Shown piece after piece: positions 49,620 to 56,998 of a DNA stretch of 64,000 nt (position 1 is its first letter; each line of letters opens with the position of its first letter). Source of the DNA: Nocardioides terrigena (GTDB lineage: Bacteria > Actinomycetota > Actinomycetes > Propionibacteriales > Nocardioidaceae). The stretch covers positions 310,001 through 374,000 of the forward strand of contig NZ_PZYY01000003.1 of the NCBI RefSeq assembly GCF_003047265.1. Direction: 5' to 3'. The notes beneath the pieces were generated by a model, which worked only from the letters and a program-made list of their open reading frames with translations, searched no databases and had not been told where the DNA came from. The position numbers and the translations under genes are program-made.

Positions 49620-50837
49620 ATGGGCGAGGACCGCCGCCAGGGCGAGCGCGCGGCACGGCTCACCCGTGAGCGCGTGCTGTCCGGTGGCGCGGCCGCCGGG
49701 GTCGCCCGCCCCGAGATCAGCGCCTCGTGGCGCCGCGTGCGGGCCGGCGGCCTGGCCCCGGGCGCCGAGCCGGCCGTCGCCCCGCTGACCGAGGGCGAGG
49801 TCGAGTCGCGCCGGGCCTCGAGCGCCCTGTCCCCCCTGCTGCCCAGCATCACCGCGTCGCTGTCCCCCGTCGTCGACGACGGCCTGCTGGTGGTCGTCAC
49901 CGACACCGACGGCCGCGTGCTGTGGCGGCGGGGCCGCACCGGCGTACGACGCCTCGCCGACCGGCTCGGCTTCGTGCAGGGCTCGGCGTGGACCGAGGCC
50001 AACGTCGGCACCAACGCCATCGGCACCTGCCTCGTCGTCGGCGAGCCCGTCCACATCCACGGCCCCGAGCACTATGTCGAGTCCCACACCCGGTGGAGCT
50101 GCGCCGCCTCCCCGGTGCTGGACCCGTGGACCGGCCGGACGCTGGGCGCGGTCGACATCAGCGGCCCGGCGTACGCCGTCCAGCGCTCCGTGCTGGCCCT
50201 TGTCGGCGTCACCGCCCGGCTGGCCGCCGCCGAGGTCCGCAACGAGCACGCCGTGGCGCTCGAGCGGCTGCGCGCGTACGCCGCCCCCGTCGTCGCCCGG
50301 GTCGGTGGCCGCACCCTCGCGGTCGATCCCAGCGGCCACATCGCCGCCGTCACCGGGTTCACGGCGCCCGACCGGCTCCTCCTGCCACCGGATCTCTCCC
50401 CCGAGTCGACGTGGCTGCCCACCCTCGGCGCCGTCACCGTGGAGCCGCTGCCCGGCGGCTGGCTGGTCCGCCTCGGCGACGAGCACCCGCAGGCGACCGA
50501 GCTCGTCCTCGATCTCCGCGGCCGCCCCGAGCTGCGGGTCCGCACCCCCAGCCACGCCTGGCAGCACCACCCCAGTCCCCGGCACGCCGAGATCCTGCTC
50601 GCGCTGGTGCGCTCCCCCGGCGGCCGGACCGCCGCGGAGCTCGCCGACGACCTCTTCGCCGACCCGAGCCGGGTGGTGACCGTGCGGGCGGAGATGTCGC
50701 GGCTGCGGCGCACCCTGGGCTCGCTGCTCGAGGCCCAGCCCTACCGGATCGTCCCGTCGGTGCCGGTCTCGGTGCTGCTGCCGGACCACGGTCCCGCCAT
50801 CGAGGGGTCCAGCGCGCCGGTCGTCGCAACGGGTTGA
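49620..50837 (+). CDS. GAF-domain transcriptional regulator (AcoR-like, no AAA+ domain)
   Basis: 405 residues. The N-terminal region (RPEISASWRRVRAGGL) and GAF sensor (VVTDTDGRVLWRRG...GSAWTEANVGTNAIGTCLV...SCAASPVLDPWTGRTLGAVDISGP) match acetoin-type activators, but the sigma-54 AAA+ module is missing; a C-terminal winged-helix region (HAEILLALVRSPGGRTAAELADDLF...RAEMSRLRRTLG) should bind DNA. This is the common actinobacterial form. AGGAGG precedes the ATG. Likely activator of the divergent monooxygenase. Confidence 0.88.
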   Translation: MGEDRRQGERAARLTRERVLSGGAAAGVARPEISASWRRVRAGGLAPGAEPAVAPLTEGEVESRRASSALSPLLPSITASLSPVVDDGLLVVVTDTDGRVLWRRGRTGVRRLADRLGFVQGSAWTEANVGTNAIGTCLVVGEPVHIHGPEHYVESHTRWSCAASPVLDPWTGRTLGAVDISGPAYAVQRSVLALVGVTARLAAAEVRNEHAVALERLRAYAAPVVARVGGRTLAVDPSGHIAAVTGFTAPDRLLLPPDLSPESTWLPTLGAVTVEPLPGGWLVRLGDEHPQATELVLDLRGRPELRVRTPSHAWQHHPSPRHAEILLALVRSPGGRTAAELADDLFADPSRVVTVRAEMSRLRRTLGSLLEAQPYRIVPSVPVSVLLPDHGPAIEGSSAPVVATG

Positions 50838-50864
50838 CCCCGTCCTCCGCTACTGTCTGGCGTC

Positions 50865-51359
50865 GTGGACGACTTCAGTGACCTGATGGCCGCCAACCGC
50901 GCCTTCGCCGACGACTTCGCGCTCGGCGGCTTCGACGGCGTGGCCCACGCCGGCGTCGCCATCGTGACGTGCATGGACAGCCGGATCGACCCGTTGCGGA
51001 TGCTGGGCCTCCAGCACGGCGACGCCAAGATCTTCCGCAACCCGGGTGGCCGCGTCACCAGCGCCGCGCTCGAGGCGCTCGTGCTCGGCGTGCACCTGCT
51101 CGGCGTCGAGCGGGTCCTGGTCGTGCCCCACACCCGGTGCGCGATGGCCGCCAACACCGAGGCCGAGCTGCGGGTCAAGGTCGGCGAGTCGGCCGGCCTC
51201 GACGCGTCGTGGCAGCAGTTCCACGTCATCGCCGACCAGGTCGCCGCCCTCGAGGAGGACGTGCGCAAGGTGCGGTCCCACCCGCTCATCCCCGACACGG
51301 TCAAGGTCGGCGGGTTCCTCTACCACGTCGACACGGGCCTGCTCGAGCAGAAGCTGTGA
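50865..51359 (+). CDS. Beta-class carbonic anhydrase
   Basis: 164 residues, short single-domain type. Zinc ligands are C36, H89 and C92 (TCMDSR and VPHTRCAM) with the catalytic dyad D38/R40. It interconverts CO2 and bicarbonate. TACTGT lies 8 nt before the GTG, close to a leaderless start. The next gene overlaps its stop (GTGA). Confidence 0.9.
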   Translation: MDDFSDLMAANRAFADDFALGGFDGVAHAGVAIVTCMDSRIDPLRMLGLQHGDAKIFRNPGGRVTSAALEALVLGVHLLGVERVLVVPHTRCAMAANTEAELRVKVGESAGLDASWQQFHVIADQVAALEEDVRKVRSHPLIPDTVKVGGFLYHVDTGLLEQKL

Positions 51360-51718
51360 CGCTCGACGCCACCGTCGTCGCGATCTTCCTGGCCGTGGCG
51401 GGTGCGGCGCTGGGGGCCGGGGTGTGGTGGATCACCGCCCAGGCAGCGGCCGGGCGCAGCACCCCCGGCAGCACGGGCATCCACACCCGCGGCACGACCG
51501 CCTCCGACGAGGGCTGGGTGCGCGGCCACGAGGTGGCCCTTCCCTGGACGGTCGCGGGCCGCTACGCCGCGGGCGTCGTCGCCCTCGCGACCCTGGCCGC
51601 GGTGGGAGCCGGCAACGCCGCCCCGTGGGGCATCCTCCTGGGCCTGGCGACCATCGGCACGGTGCTGATCACCTGGTTCGGTGCCGTGGCCGCGATCAAC
51701 CGCGCCCTGCCGGACTGA
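51356..51718 (+). CDS. SdpI-family small membrane protein
   Basis: 120 residues with three membrane helices (VVAIFLAVAGAALGAGVWWI, YAAGVVALATLAAVGAG, WGILLGLATIGTVLITWFGAV). The loop GIHTRGTTASDEGWVRGHEVALPW fits the SdpI family signature (G-I-R-T-R...SDEAW..GH). SdpI confers immunity to a killing peptide in Bacillus; the actinobacterial members have no known role. Overlaps the carbonic anhydrase stop. Confidence 0.65.
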   Translation: MTLDATVVAIFLAVAGAALGAGVWWITAQAAAGRSTPGSTGIHTRGTTASDEGWVRGHEVALPWTVAGRYAAGVVALATLAAVGAGNAAPWGILLGLATIGTVLITWFGAVAAINRALPD

Positions 51719-51723
51719 CGCGT

Positions 51724-51906
51724 CGTACACGCGCGGACACAACCCCGGTCACCCGGTCCGGCCCACGCTCACGACCCGCCGCAGCGGTCAGTTGTGTCCG
51801 CGTGTCCACGCGCGCCGGCGCCCGTCGTACGGACCTATCGGACGTCTCACGTGCCGACCACGCGCTCGCGAGGACGACGATCGCGGCCGTTCGGTCCGTA
51901 CGACGG
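51724..51906. repeat. Composite inverted-repeat element, copy B
   Basis: Outer unit: 20-bp arms at 51724-51743 and 51791-51810 around a 47-bp spacer, total 87 bp, the same size as copy A, with the identical core CGCGGACACAAC in each arm. Second unit: CCGTCGTACGGACCT (51822-51836) and CGGTCCGTACGACGG (51892-51906), 14 of 15 pairing, 55-bp spacer. The right arm is identical to that of copy A. The spacers of the two copies are not obviously alike, so structure rather than spacer sequence is conserved. It fills the gap between convergent genes and ends at the stop codon of the gene at 51907. Confidence 0.8.
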
Positions 51907-52287
51907 TCAGCGCGGTACGACGACCACCTGGTGCTCGTCCTCGTAGACCACGCGCCCGGGGTCGTCGGACTCCACCCGCTCCCACGCGATGCCGTGGCGA
52001 TCCAGGAGGTCGAGGTGGCCCCGGGTGGCCTCGACCAGGTGACTGGCGGCGGGCACCTTGAACCACGCCACCGCCTCCGGGTTGACCGCCCGGTCGTAGA
52101 CCAGCGGGTCCACGGTCGAGGGATCCGGGTAGGCGTCGTCGAACCAGCGGTTCATGCGCACGCGGTACGCCTCGTCCGCGACGGAGAGGCCGCCGCCGCG
52201 GCCCAGCACGTTGACCAGCCCGAAGACGCCGACGTGGATGCCGCGGGACGACGGCTCCGGGCTCTGGAACCGGACGAAGCGGCTCAC
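51907..52287 (-). CDS. Conserved hypothetical protein (126 aa) behind parE-like gene
   Basis: Not recognised. 126 residues, no signal peptide or membrane segment. It begins MSRFVRFQSPEPSSRGIHVG, has NRWFDDAYPDPSTVDPLVYDRAVNPEAVAWFK and ends in a beta-like stretch VVYEDEHQVVVVPR. Charged and Pro-rich composition suggests a small globular protein. The GTG start overlaps the parE-like stop (GTGA), so it is co-translated with the topoisomerase subunit. Confidence 0.75.
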   Translation of the reverse strand: MSRFVRFQSPEPSSRGIHVGVFGLVNVLGRGGGLSVADEAYRVRMNRWFDDAYPDPSTVDPLVYDRAVNPEAVAWFKVPAASHLVEATRGHLDLLDRHGIAWERVESDDPGRVVYEDEHQVVVVPR

Positions 52288-54356
52288 GCGTCGAGCGTCT
52301 CCATGTCCACGTCGTAGGCACCTTGGACGATGAACTCCTTGCGCGGCGCCACGTCGGAGCCCATCAGCAGCTCGAAGACGTGCGCGGAGACCTCCGCATC
52401 GTCGACGGTGAGCCGGCGCAGGGTGCGGTGCCGCGGGTCCATCGTGGTCTCCGCCAGCTGGTCGGCGTCCATCTCGCCGAGGCCCTTGTAGCGCTGCACC
52501 GGGTCCTTCCAGCGGACTCCTCGTTTCTTCAGCTCGGCGAGCTTGCGCTGCAATTCGTCGTCCGAATACGTGTAGACGTACTTGTCCATACCCTTCTTGG
52601 GGTTGGAGATCTCGATCCGGTGCAGGGGCGGCACGGCGGTGAAGACCCGGCCGGAGGTGACGAGGTCGGGCATGTACTTGAAGAAGAGCGTCGCCAGCAG
52701 GCAGCGGATGTGGGCGCCGTCGGAGTCGGCGTCGGCCATGAAGATGATCCGGCCGTAGCGCGTGGCGTCGAGGTCGAAGGTGCGGCCCGAGCCCGCGCCG
52801 ACCACCTGGATGATCGAGGCGCACTCGGCGTTCTTGAGCATGTCGCCGACCGAGGCCTTCTGCACGTTGAGGATCTTGCCGCGGATGGGCAGGAGCGCCT
52901 GGTACTCCGAGTTGCGGGCCAGCTTGGCCGTGCCGAGCGCCGAGTCACCCTCGACGATGAAGAGCTCGGTGCGCTCGTTGTCGGCGGCGCGGCAGTCGGC
53001 GAGCTTGGCCGGCAGGGCCGAGGACTCCAGGGCGTTCTTGCGACGCTGGGTCTCCTTGTGCTGCTTGGCGGCGATCCGGGTCTTGGAGGCCCCGACGACC
53101 TTCTCCATGACCAGCTTGGCCTGAGCCTTCTCGGCCCGCTTGGTCGAGGTGAGGAAGCCCTTGAGCTCCGCCGCCACGACCTTGCGGACCACGGTGCGCG
53201 CCGCCGGCGTGCCGAGGATCTCCTTGGTCTGGCCCTCGAACTGGGGCTCGGCCAGCCGCACGGTCACCACGGCCGTCATGCCCTCGAGCACGTCGTCCTT
53301 GATCACGTTGTCGTCGTTGACCTTGAGCACCTTGGAGGAGCGCATCACGTCGTTGAAGGTCGCGGTGATCGCCTGCTCGAAGCCGCTGAGGTGGGTGCCG
53401 CCCTTGGGCGTCGCGATGACGTTGACGTAGGAGCGCACCTGGGTGTCGTAGGTGTGGGACCAGCGCAGCGCCACGTCGACGGTGAGCTCGCGCTCCACCT
53501 CCTGCGGCGTCATGTGGCCGTAGTCGTCGAGCAGAGGCACGGTCTCGGTGAAGGTGTCGCTGCCCTGGAGCCGGAGGATGTCGGTCACCGGCTCGCCGGA
53601 CGACAGGTAGTCGGCGAACTCCGAGATGCCGCCCTCGTGGAGGAACTTCTCCTCGACCGGCTCGGGGCCGCGGCGGTCCCGGATCACCAGCTCGAGGCCC
53701 GGGACGATGTACGACGTCTGCCGGGCTCGGCCGAGGAGCCCCTCGAACTCGACGGTGGCGTCCTTGGTGAAGATCTGCCGGTCCGGCCAGAAGTGGATGC
53801 GGGTGCCCGTCCTGCCCTTGGCGACCCGCTTGCCCTTGCGGGTCATGCCGGAGGCCGGCGTGAAGGTCGCGCCCGGGCCCTCGCCGTCGAAGGTGCCGGG
53901 CACGCCGCGCTGGAACGAGATCCCCTGCTGGGACGGCGAGCGGTCCACGTCGATGTCCATCCGCGACGAGAGCGCGTTGACGACCGACAGGCCGACTCCG
54001 TGCAGGCCGCCGGTCGCGACGTACGAGCCGCCGCCGAACTTGCCACCGGCGTGCAGCTTGGTGGCCACGACCTCGACGCCGGGGAGCCCGGTCTTGGGCT
54101 CCTTGTCCGTCGGGATGCCGCGACCGTCGTCGTGGACCTCGATGGAGCCGTCGGGGTGGAGCGTCACCTCGACCCGGTGGGCGACGCCCGCCAGGGCCTC
54201 GTCGACACCGTTGTCGATGATCTCCCACAGGCAGTGCATGAGCCCGCGGGTGTCGGTCGACCCGATGTACATGCCGGGCCGCTTGCGCACGGCCTCCAGG
54301 CCCTCGAGGACGAGGAGGTGCGCTGCGTTGTAGGTGTTGTCCGCCGGTGCTGCCAC
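52284..54356 (-). CDS. parE: DNA gyrase/topoisomerase IV subunit B (second, ParE-like copy)
   Basis: 690 residues. N-terminal GHKL ATPase (LEAVRKRPGMYIGSTD, ALAGVAHRVEV, GRGIPTDKEPKTG, GGLHGVGLSVVNALS), transducer, then the Toprim domain (ELFIVEGDSALGTAKLARN, FMADADSDGAHIRCLL) and the C-terminal GLGEMDADQLAETTMDP. The start GTG (VAAPADNTYNAAHLLVLEGL) is preceded by TAGGTT and 8 nt; a 19-residue longer reading is less likely. It pairs with the parC-like gene 7 kb away. Confidence 0.92.
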   Translation of the reverse strand: MAAPADNTYNAAHLLVLEGLEAVRKRPGMYIGSTDTRGLMHCLWEIIDNGVDEALAGVAHRVEVTLHPDGSIEVHDDGRGIPTDKEPKTGLPGVEVVATKLHAGGKFGGGSYVATGGLHGVGLSVVNALSSRMDIDVDRSPSQQGISFQRGVPGTFDGEGPGATFTPASGMTRKGKRVAKGRTGTRIHFWPDRQIFTKDATVEFEGLLGRARQTSYIVPGLELVIRDRRGPEPVEEKFLHEGGISEFADYLSSGEPVTDILRLQGSDTFTETVPLLDDYGHMTPQEVERELTVDVALRWSHTYDTQVRSYVNVIATPKGGTHLSGFEQAITATFNDVMRSSKVLKVNDDNVIKDDVLEGMTAVVTVRLAEPQFEGQTKEILGTPAARTVVRKVVAAELKGFLTSTKRAEKAQAKLVMEKVVGASKTRIAAKQHKETQRRKNALESSALPAKLADCRAADNERTELFIVEGDSALGTAKLARNSEYQALLPIRGKILNVQKASVGDMLKNAECASIIQVVGAGSGRTFDLDATRYGRIIFMADADSDGAHIRCLLATLFFKYMPDLVTSGRVFTAVPPLHRIEISNPKKGMDKYVYTYSDDELQRKLAELKKRGVRWKDPVQRYKGLGEMDADQLAETTMDPRHRTLRRLTVDDAEVSAHVFELLMGSDVAPRKEFIVQGAYDVDMETLDA

Positions 54357-54617
54357 AAGGGAAGAACCTACCTGCGACACGCCGTACGACCACGCAGGCA
54401 CGCTGCCACGCAACCGTCCCCGACCGGTCTAGCGTCGTACCTCACACGAGGCAACAAGCGCACCGTACCGATCCGGATGTCCCACGGTGTCGAACAATGA
54501 CCACAGGGCAACCCCATCAGTGTCACTATGGAGGGGTCACCACCGCACCACCCGCGGGGAATCTTTTCCCCGGGGGCTACGTTGGGCCAGACACCGATGG
54601 AGAGAAAAGAGGCCGAT
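54357..54617. other. parE / DUF7455 divergent region
   Basis: 261 bp without a gene. Contains TAGGTT 8 nt before the parE-like GTG (minus strand), TACGTT (54578-54583) as a -10 candidate for the plus-strand gene, and a hairpin CGGGGAA-TCTT-TTCCCCG (54555-54572) just upstream of it, where the -35 region would lie. A plus-strand TAGCGT near 54434 has no gene directly behind it. Confidence 0.45.
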
Positions 54618-54842
54618 GTGACCACTGCCATTGCCCCCCAGCCCGCCGCCCTGACGGCAGGCGACCGCTGCGACCGCTGCGGTGCCCAGGCCTACCTGCG
54701 GGTGGAGCTCCAGACCGGTGGCGAGCTGCTGTTCTGCGCCCACCACGCACGGGAGCACGGCGACAAGCTCCGGGAGGTGGCCTCGACCGTCCAGGACGAG
54801 ACCCACAAGCTCTCGGCGACGCCCGCCACCCCCGAGGACTGA
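54618..54842 (+). CDS. Small zinc-ribbon-like protein (DUF7455 type)
   Basis: 74 residues, GTG start with AGAGG 8 nt upstream. Contains GDRCDRCGAQAYLRVEL and LLFCAHHAREHGDKL, giving a C-x2-C...C-x2-H zinc site, then an acidic tail. This small protein is commonly found near the second topoisomerase pair and principal sigma factor of actinobacteria; its function is unknown. A longer reading beginning further upstream crosses the promoter. Confidence 0.85.
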   Translation: MTTAIAPQPAALTAGDRCDRCGAQAYLRVELQTGGELLFCAHHAREHGDKLREVASTVQDETHKLSATPATPED

Positions 54843-54866
54843 GCGCCCCGACCCCCAGACCACCAC

Positions 54867-54897
54867 AGCGGCCCCGGACACCATGTCCGGGGCCGCT
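54867..54897 (+). terminator. Strong hairpin terminator
   Basis: Perfect 14-bp stem AGCGGCCCCGGACA / TGTCCGGGGCCGCT with a 3-nt loop, 25 bp after the stop codon, followed by CCTCATTTC. The best intrinsic terminator in the window. Confidence 0.8.
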
Positions 54898-54972
54898 CCT
54901 CATTTCACGCCCGCCACCTCGCCCGACCGCCGCCCGGCGGTAGCGTCCCTCCGTTGTGGCAGGCTCCCGCGC

Positions 54973-55452
54973 GTGACCCTCACCGAAGTCGTGATCGCGA
55001 TCCTGATCGCCGTCGGCATCGCCGGCATCGTCGTGCCCGTGCTGCCCGGCACGATCCTCGTCCTGGGCGCGATCCTCGTCTGGGCCACCGAGGTCGGCAC
55101 CTCGACCGCCTGGATCGTGTTCGCGGTGGCCGCGACCTTCCTGGTGATCGGCGCCGTGGTGAAGTACGCACTGCCCGGCAAGCGGCTCAAGGAGGCGGGG
55201 GTCCCCCGCTCCACGCTGCTCTTCGGCGGCGCGCTCGCCTTCGTGGGCTTCTTCGTGGTGCCGGTGGTCGGGCTCTTCGTCGGCTTCGTCCTCGGTGTGT
55301 ACGCCGCGGAGCGTCGCCGTCTCGGCGCCGCGGCCGCCTGGCCGGCCACGAAGCACGCGCTCAAGGCGGTGGGCATCTCCATCCTCGTCGAGGCCCTGGC
55401 GGCGGTCCTGGCGGCCCTCACGTGGATCGTGGGCATCCTGGTGACGCCCTGA
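54973..55452 (+). CDS. DUF456 family membrane protein
   Basis: 159 residues, about five membrane helices. The opening VVIAILIAVGIAGIVVPVLPGTILVLGAILVWA and the Gly-rich second half (FFVVPVVGLFVGFVLGVYAAERRR) are typical of DUF456. Function unknown. TAGCGT at 54941-54946 is a likely -10 box with a leader of about 20 nt. The next gene overlaps its stop (TGATG). Confidence 0.88.
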   Translation: MTLTEVVIAILIAVGIAGIVVPVLPGTILVLGAILVWATEVGTSTAWIVFAVAATFLVIGAVVKYALPGKRLKEAGVPRSTLLFGGALAFVGFFVVPVVGLFVGFVLGVYAAERRRLGAAAAWPATKHALKAVGISILVEALAAVLAALTWIVGILVTP

Positions 55453-56279
55453 TGGGGGTGCTGCTGGCCCTGGGGGCCGCGCTGGCCTACGGCCTGTCCG
55501 ACTTCATCGGCGGCCTCGCGTCGCGGCGTACCTCGGCCTGGGCGGTGGCGTTCGTCGCCGCGGTCGGCTCCCTCGTCGGGGCCGTCGCCCTGGCCCTCGC
55601 GGTCCCCGGCGACGCCACCCGGACGGACCTGGCCTGGGGCGCGCTGGCCGGGATCGGCAGCGGCACCGGCGGCGCCTTCCTCTACCGCGGGTTCGCCGCG
55701 GGCCGCATGGGCGTGGTGGCCCCGGTGTCCGCCGTGGGTGCCGCGCTGCTGCCCGTCGTGGTGGCCGTGAGCACCGGGGAACGCCCCTCCGCACTGGTGT
55801 GGGTCGGCATCGTGGCCGCCGTGCCGGGCATCTGGCTGGTGAGCCGCGAGCCCGAGCGCGACGGCGGGCTCGCCGCCGGGCTCGTGGACGGCGTCCTGGC
55901 CGGGGCGGGCTTCGGGCTGCTCTTCGCGGCCGTGGGCCAGGTGCCCGAGGAGGCGGGCTGGTGGCCCACTGCGGTCACCCAGGCCGTGGCCCTCATCGCG
56001 GTGGCCCTCACGGCCACGGCGCTGCGCGTCAGCTGGGTGCCCCGGCACGCGACCGAGCTCTGGGGACTCCTGGCAGGACTGCTCGCGACCACCGCGGTCG
56101 TGTGCTTCCTGCTGGCCACCCAGACCGGGATGCTCACCATCGCGGCCGTCGTCACGTCGCTCTACCCCGCGTTCACGATCCTGCTGGCCGCCACCGTGCT
56201 GCACGAGCGGATCCACGGCCTCCAGGGACTCGGCCTGGCGTGCTGCGGGGTCGCCGTCGCGCTCGTTGCGGCCGGCTGA
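55452..56279 (+). CDS. EamA/DMT-family transporter
   Basis: 275 residues with ten membrane helices in two five-helix repeats. Helix 1-2 has LGAALAYGLSDFIGGLASRR, the end of repeat one FLYRGFAAGRMGVVAPVSAVGAALLPVVVAV, and repeat two ends TIAAVVTSLYPAFTILLAATVLHERI, the EamA signature. Substrate unknown; relatives export amino acids or metabolites. Confidence 0.9.
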   Translation: MGVLLALGAALAYGLSDFIGGLASRRTSAWAVAFVAAVGSLVGAVALALAVPGDATRTDLAWGALAGIGSGTGGAFLYRGFAAGRMGVVAPVSAVGAALLPVVVAVSTGERPSALVWVGIVAAVPGIWLVSREPERDGGLAAGLVDGVLAGAGFGLLFAAVGQVPEEAGWWPTAVTQAVALIAVALTATALRVSWVPRHATELWGLLAGLLATTAVVCFLLATQTGMLTIAAVVTSLYPAFTILLAATVLHERIHGLQGLGLACCGVAVALVAAG

Positions 56280-56310
56280 GCGCTCCCCGCCGGACCAGCC
56301 GTGCGTGGGC

Positions 56311-56850
56311 TCAGCTGGGCGCGAGCCAGGTGCCGAACCGACGGGTGCCGGGCGACCAGTCCACGACCGCGTGGACGCCGTCGTACAGGTCGGTCATCAG
56401 GACGCTGACGCGGGCCGACGACGGGTCCCGGAGGCAGTCGCGCGAGATCCGCACCACCGCGACCTCCGTGCGCCAGCGCAGACGCACCGAGTGCTCGCAC
56501 TGGAGCGGTGTGCTGGAGGCCTGCCACCGGCGCACCCGCGCGAGCTGGTAGTCGGTGCCGGCGCTGAGGCCGGTGTTGAGCACGTACTCGGGCCCGCGGC
56601 GTCCCCGGTCGACGTCGACGTAGGTGCTCAGGCCGGCGTTGTTGCGGCGGCGCAGGTCGTCGAAGCGGACCCGGGCGACCACCTGCGTGGTGGAGTGGCG
56701 CACCGTCGTGGCCAGGACGTCGGTGCGCGACTCGGGCGTCTCCGCCGCGTCCGGCAGCGTCTGGGTGGTCGCGTGCGCCGCCGTCGGGACCGTCAGCACG
56801 GCGAGCGCGGACGCGAGCGCCAGGCCCAGCCCGGTCGTCGTGTGCTTCAT
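56311..56850 (-). CDS. Secreted hypothetical protein
   Basis: 179 residues. A clear Sec signal peptide (MKHTTTGLGLALASALAVLTVPTAAHA, cleavage after AHA about residue 27). The mature part has no motif I recognise; it contains two cysteines (LQCEHS, SRDCLRD) that could form a disulfide and alternating beta-like stretches (VARVRFDDL, LRWRTEVAVVRIS). Ribosome site GGAAG upstream. Divergent from the CapA gene. Confidence 0.8.
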   Translation of the reverse strand: MKHTTTGLGLALASALAVLTVPTAAHATTQTLPDAAETPESRTDVLATTVRHSTTQVVARVRFDDLRRRNNAGLSTYVDVDRGRRGPEYVLNTGLSAGTDYQLARVRRWQASSTPLQCEHSVRLRWRTEVAVVRISRDCLRDPSSARVSVLMTDLYDGVHAVVDWSPGTRRFGTWLAPS

Positions 56851-56961
56851 GAGATCTTCCCCCTGTGGTCTCGCGGTGCCTGCGCCGCCGCGGCCCGGTC
56901 GAGGCATGCAGCCCCCCGCTCACGCCTGTCCGCAGGCTATCGGGTGCGGTGCGGACGAGGC

Positions 56962-56992
56962 GTCACCCGGAGGGGGTGACCTCCCGTAGCGT
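56962..56992 (+). promoter_or_regulatory. capA-like gene promoter with perfect operator dyad
   Basis: TAGCGT (56987-56992) then 6 nt and ATG: leaderless. GTCACCC-N5-GGGTGAC (56962-56980) is a perfect 7-bp dyad ending 6 bp before the -10 box, covering the -35 area. A repressor or an activator replacing the missing -35 could bind here. Confidence 0.6.
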
Positions 56993-56998
56993 GGGGAC

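Noticed and set aside
47799..50837. 1012-codon plus-strand frame running into the GAF regulator
   Set aside because: The first 600 codons are antisense to the flavin monooxygenase; the true regulator starts at the ATG at 49620 with AGGAGG upstream.
54490..54510. TCGAAC half-site resembling a LexA box before the DUF7455 gene
   Set aside because: The second half GTTCG is missing; only the uvrA site has both halves.
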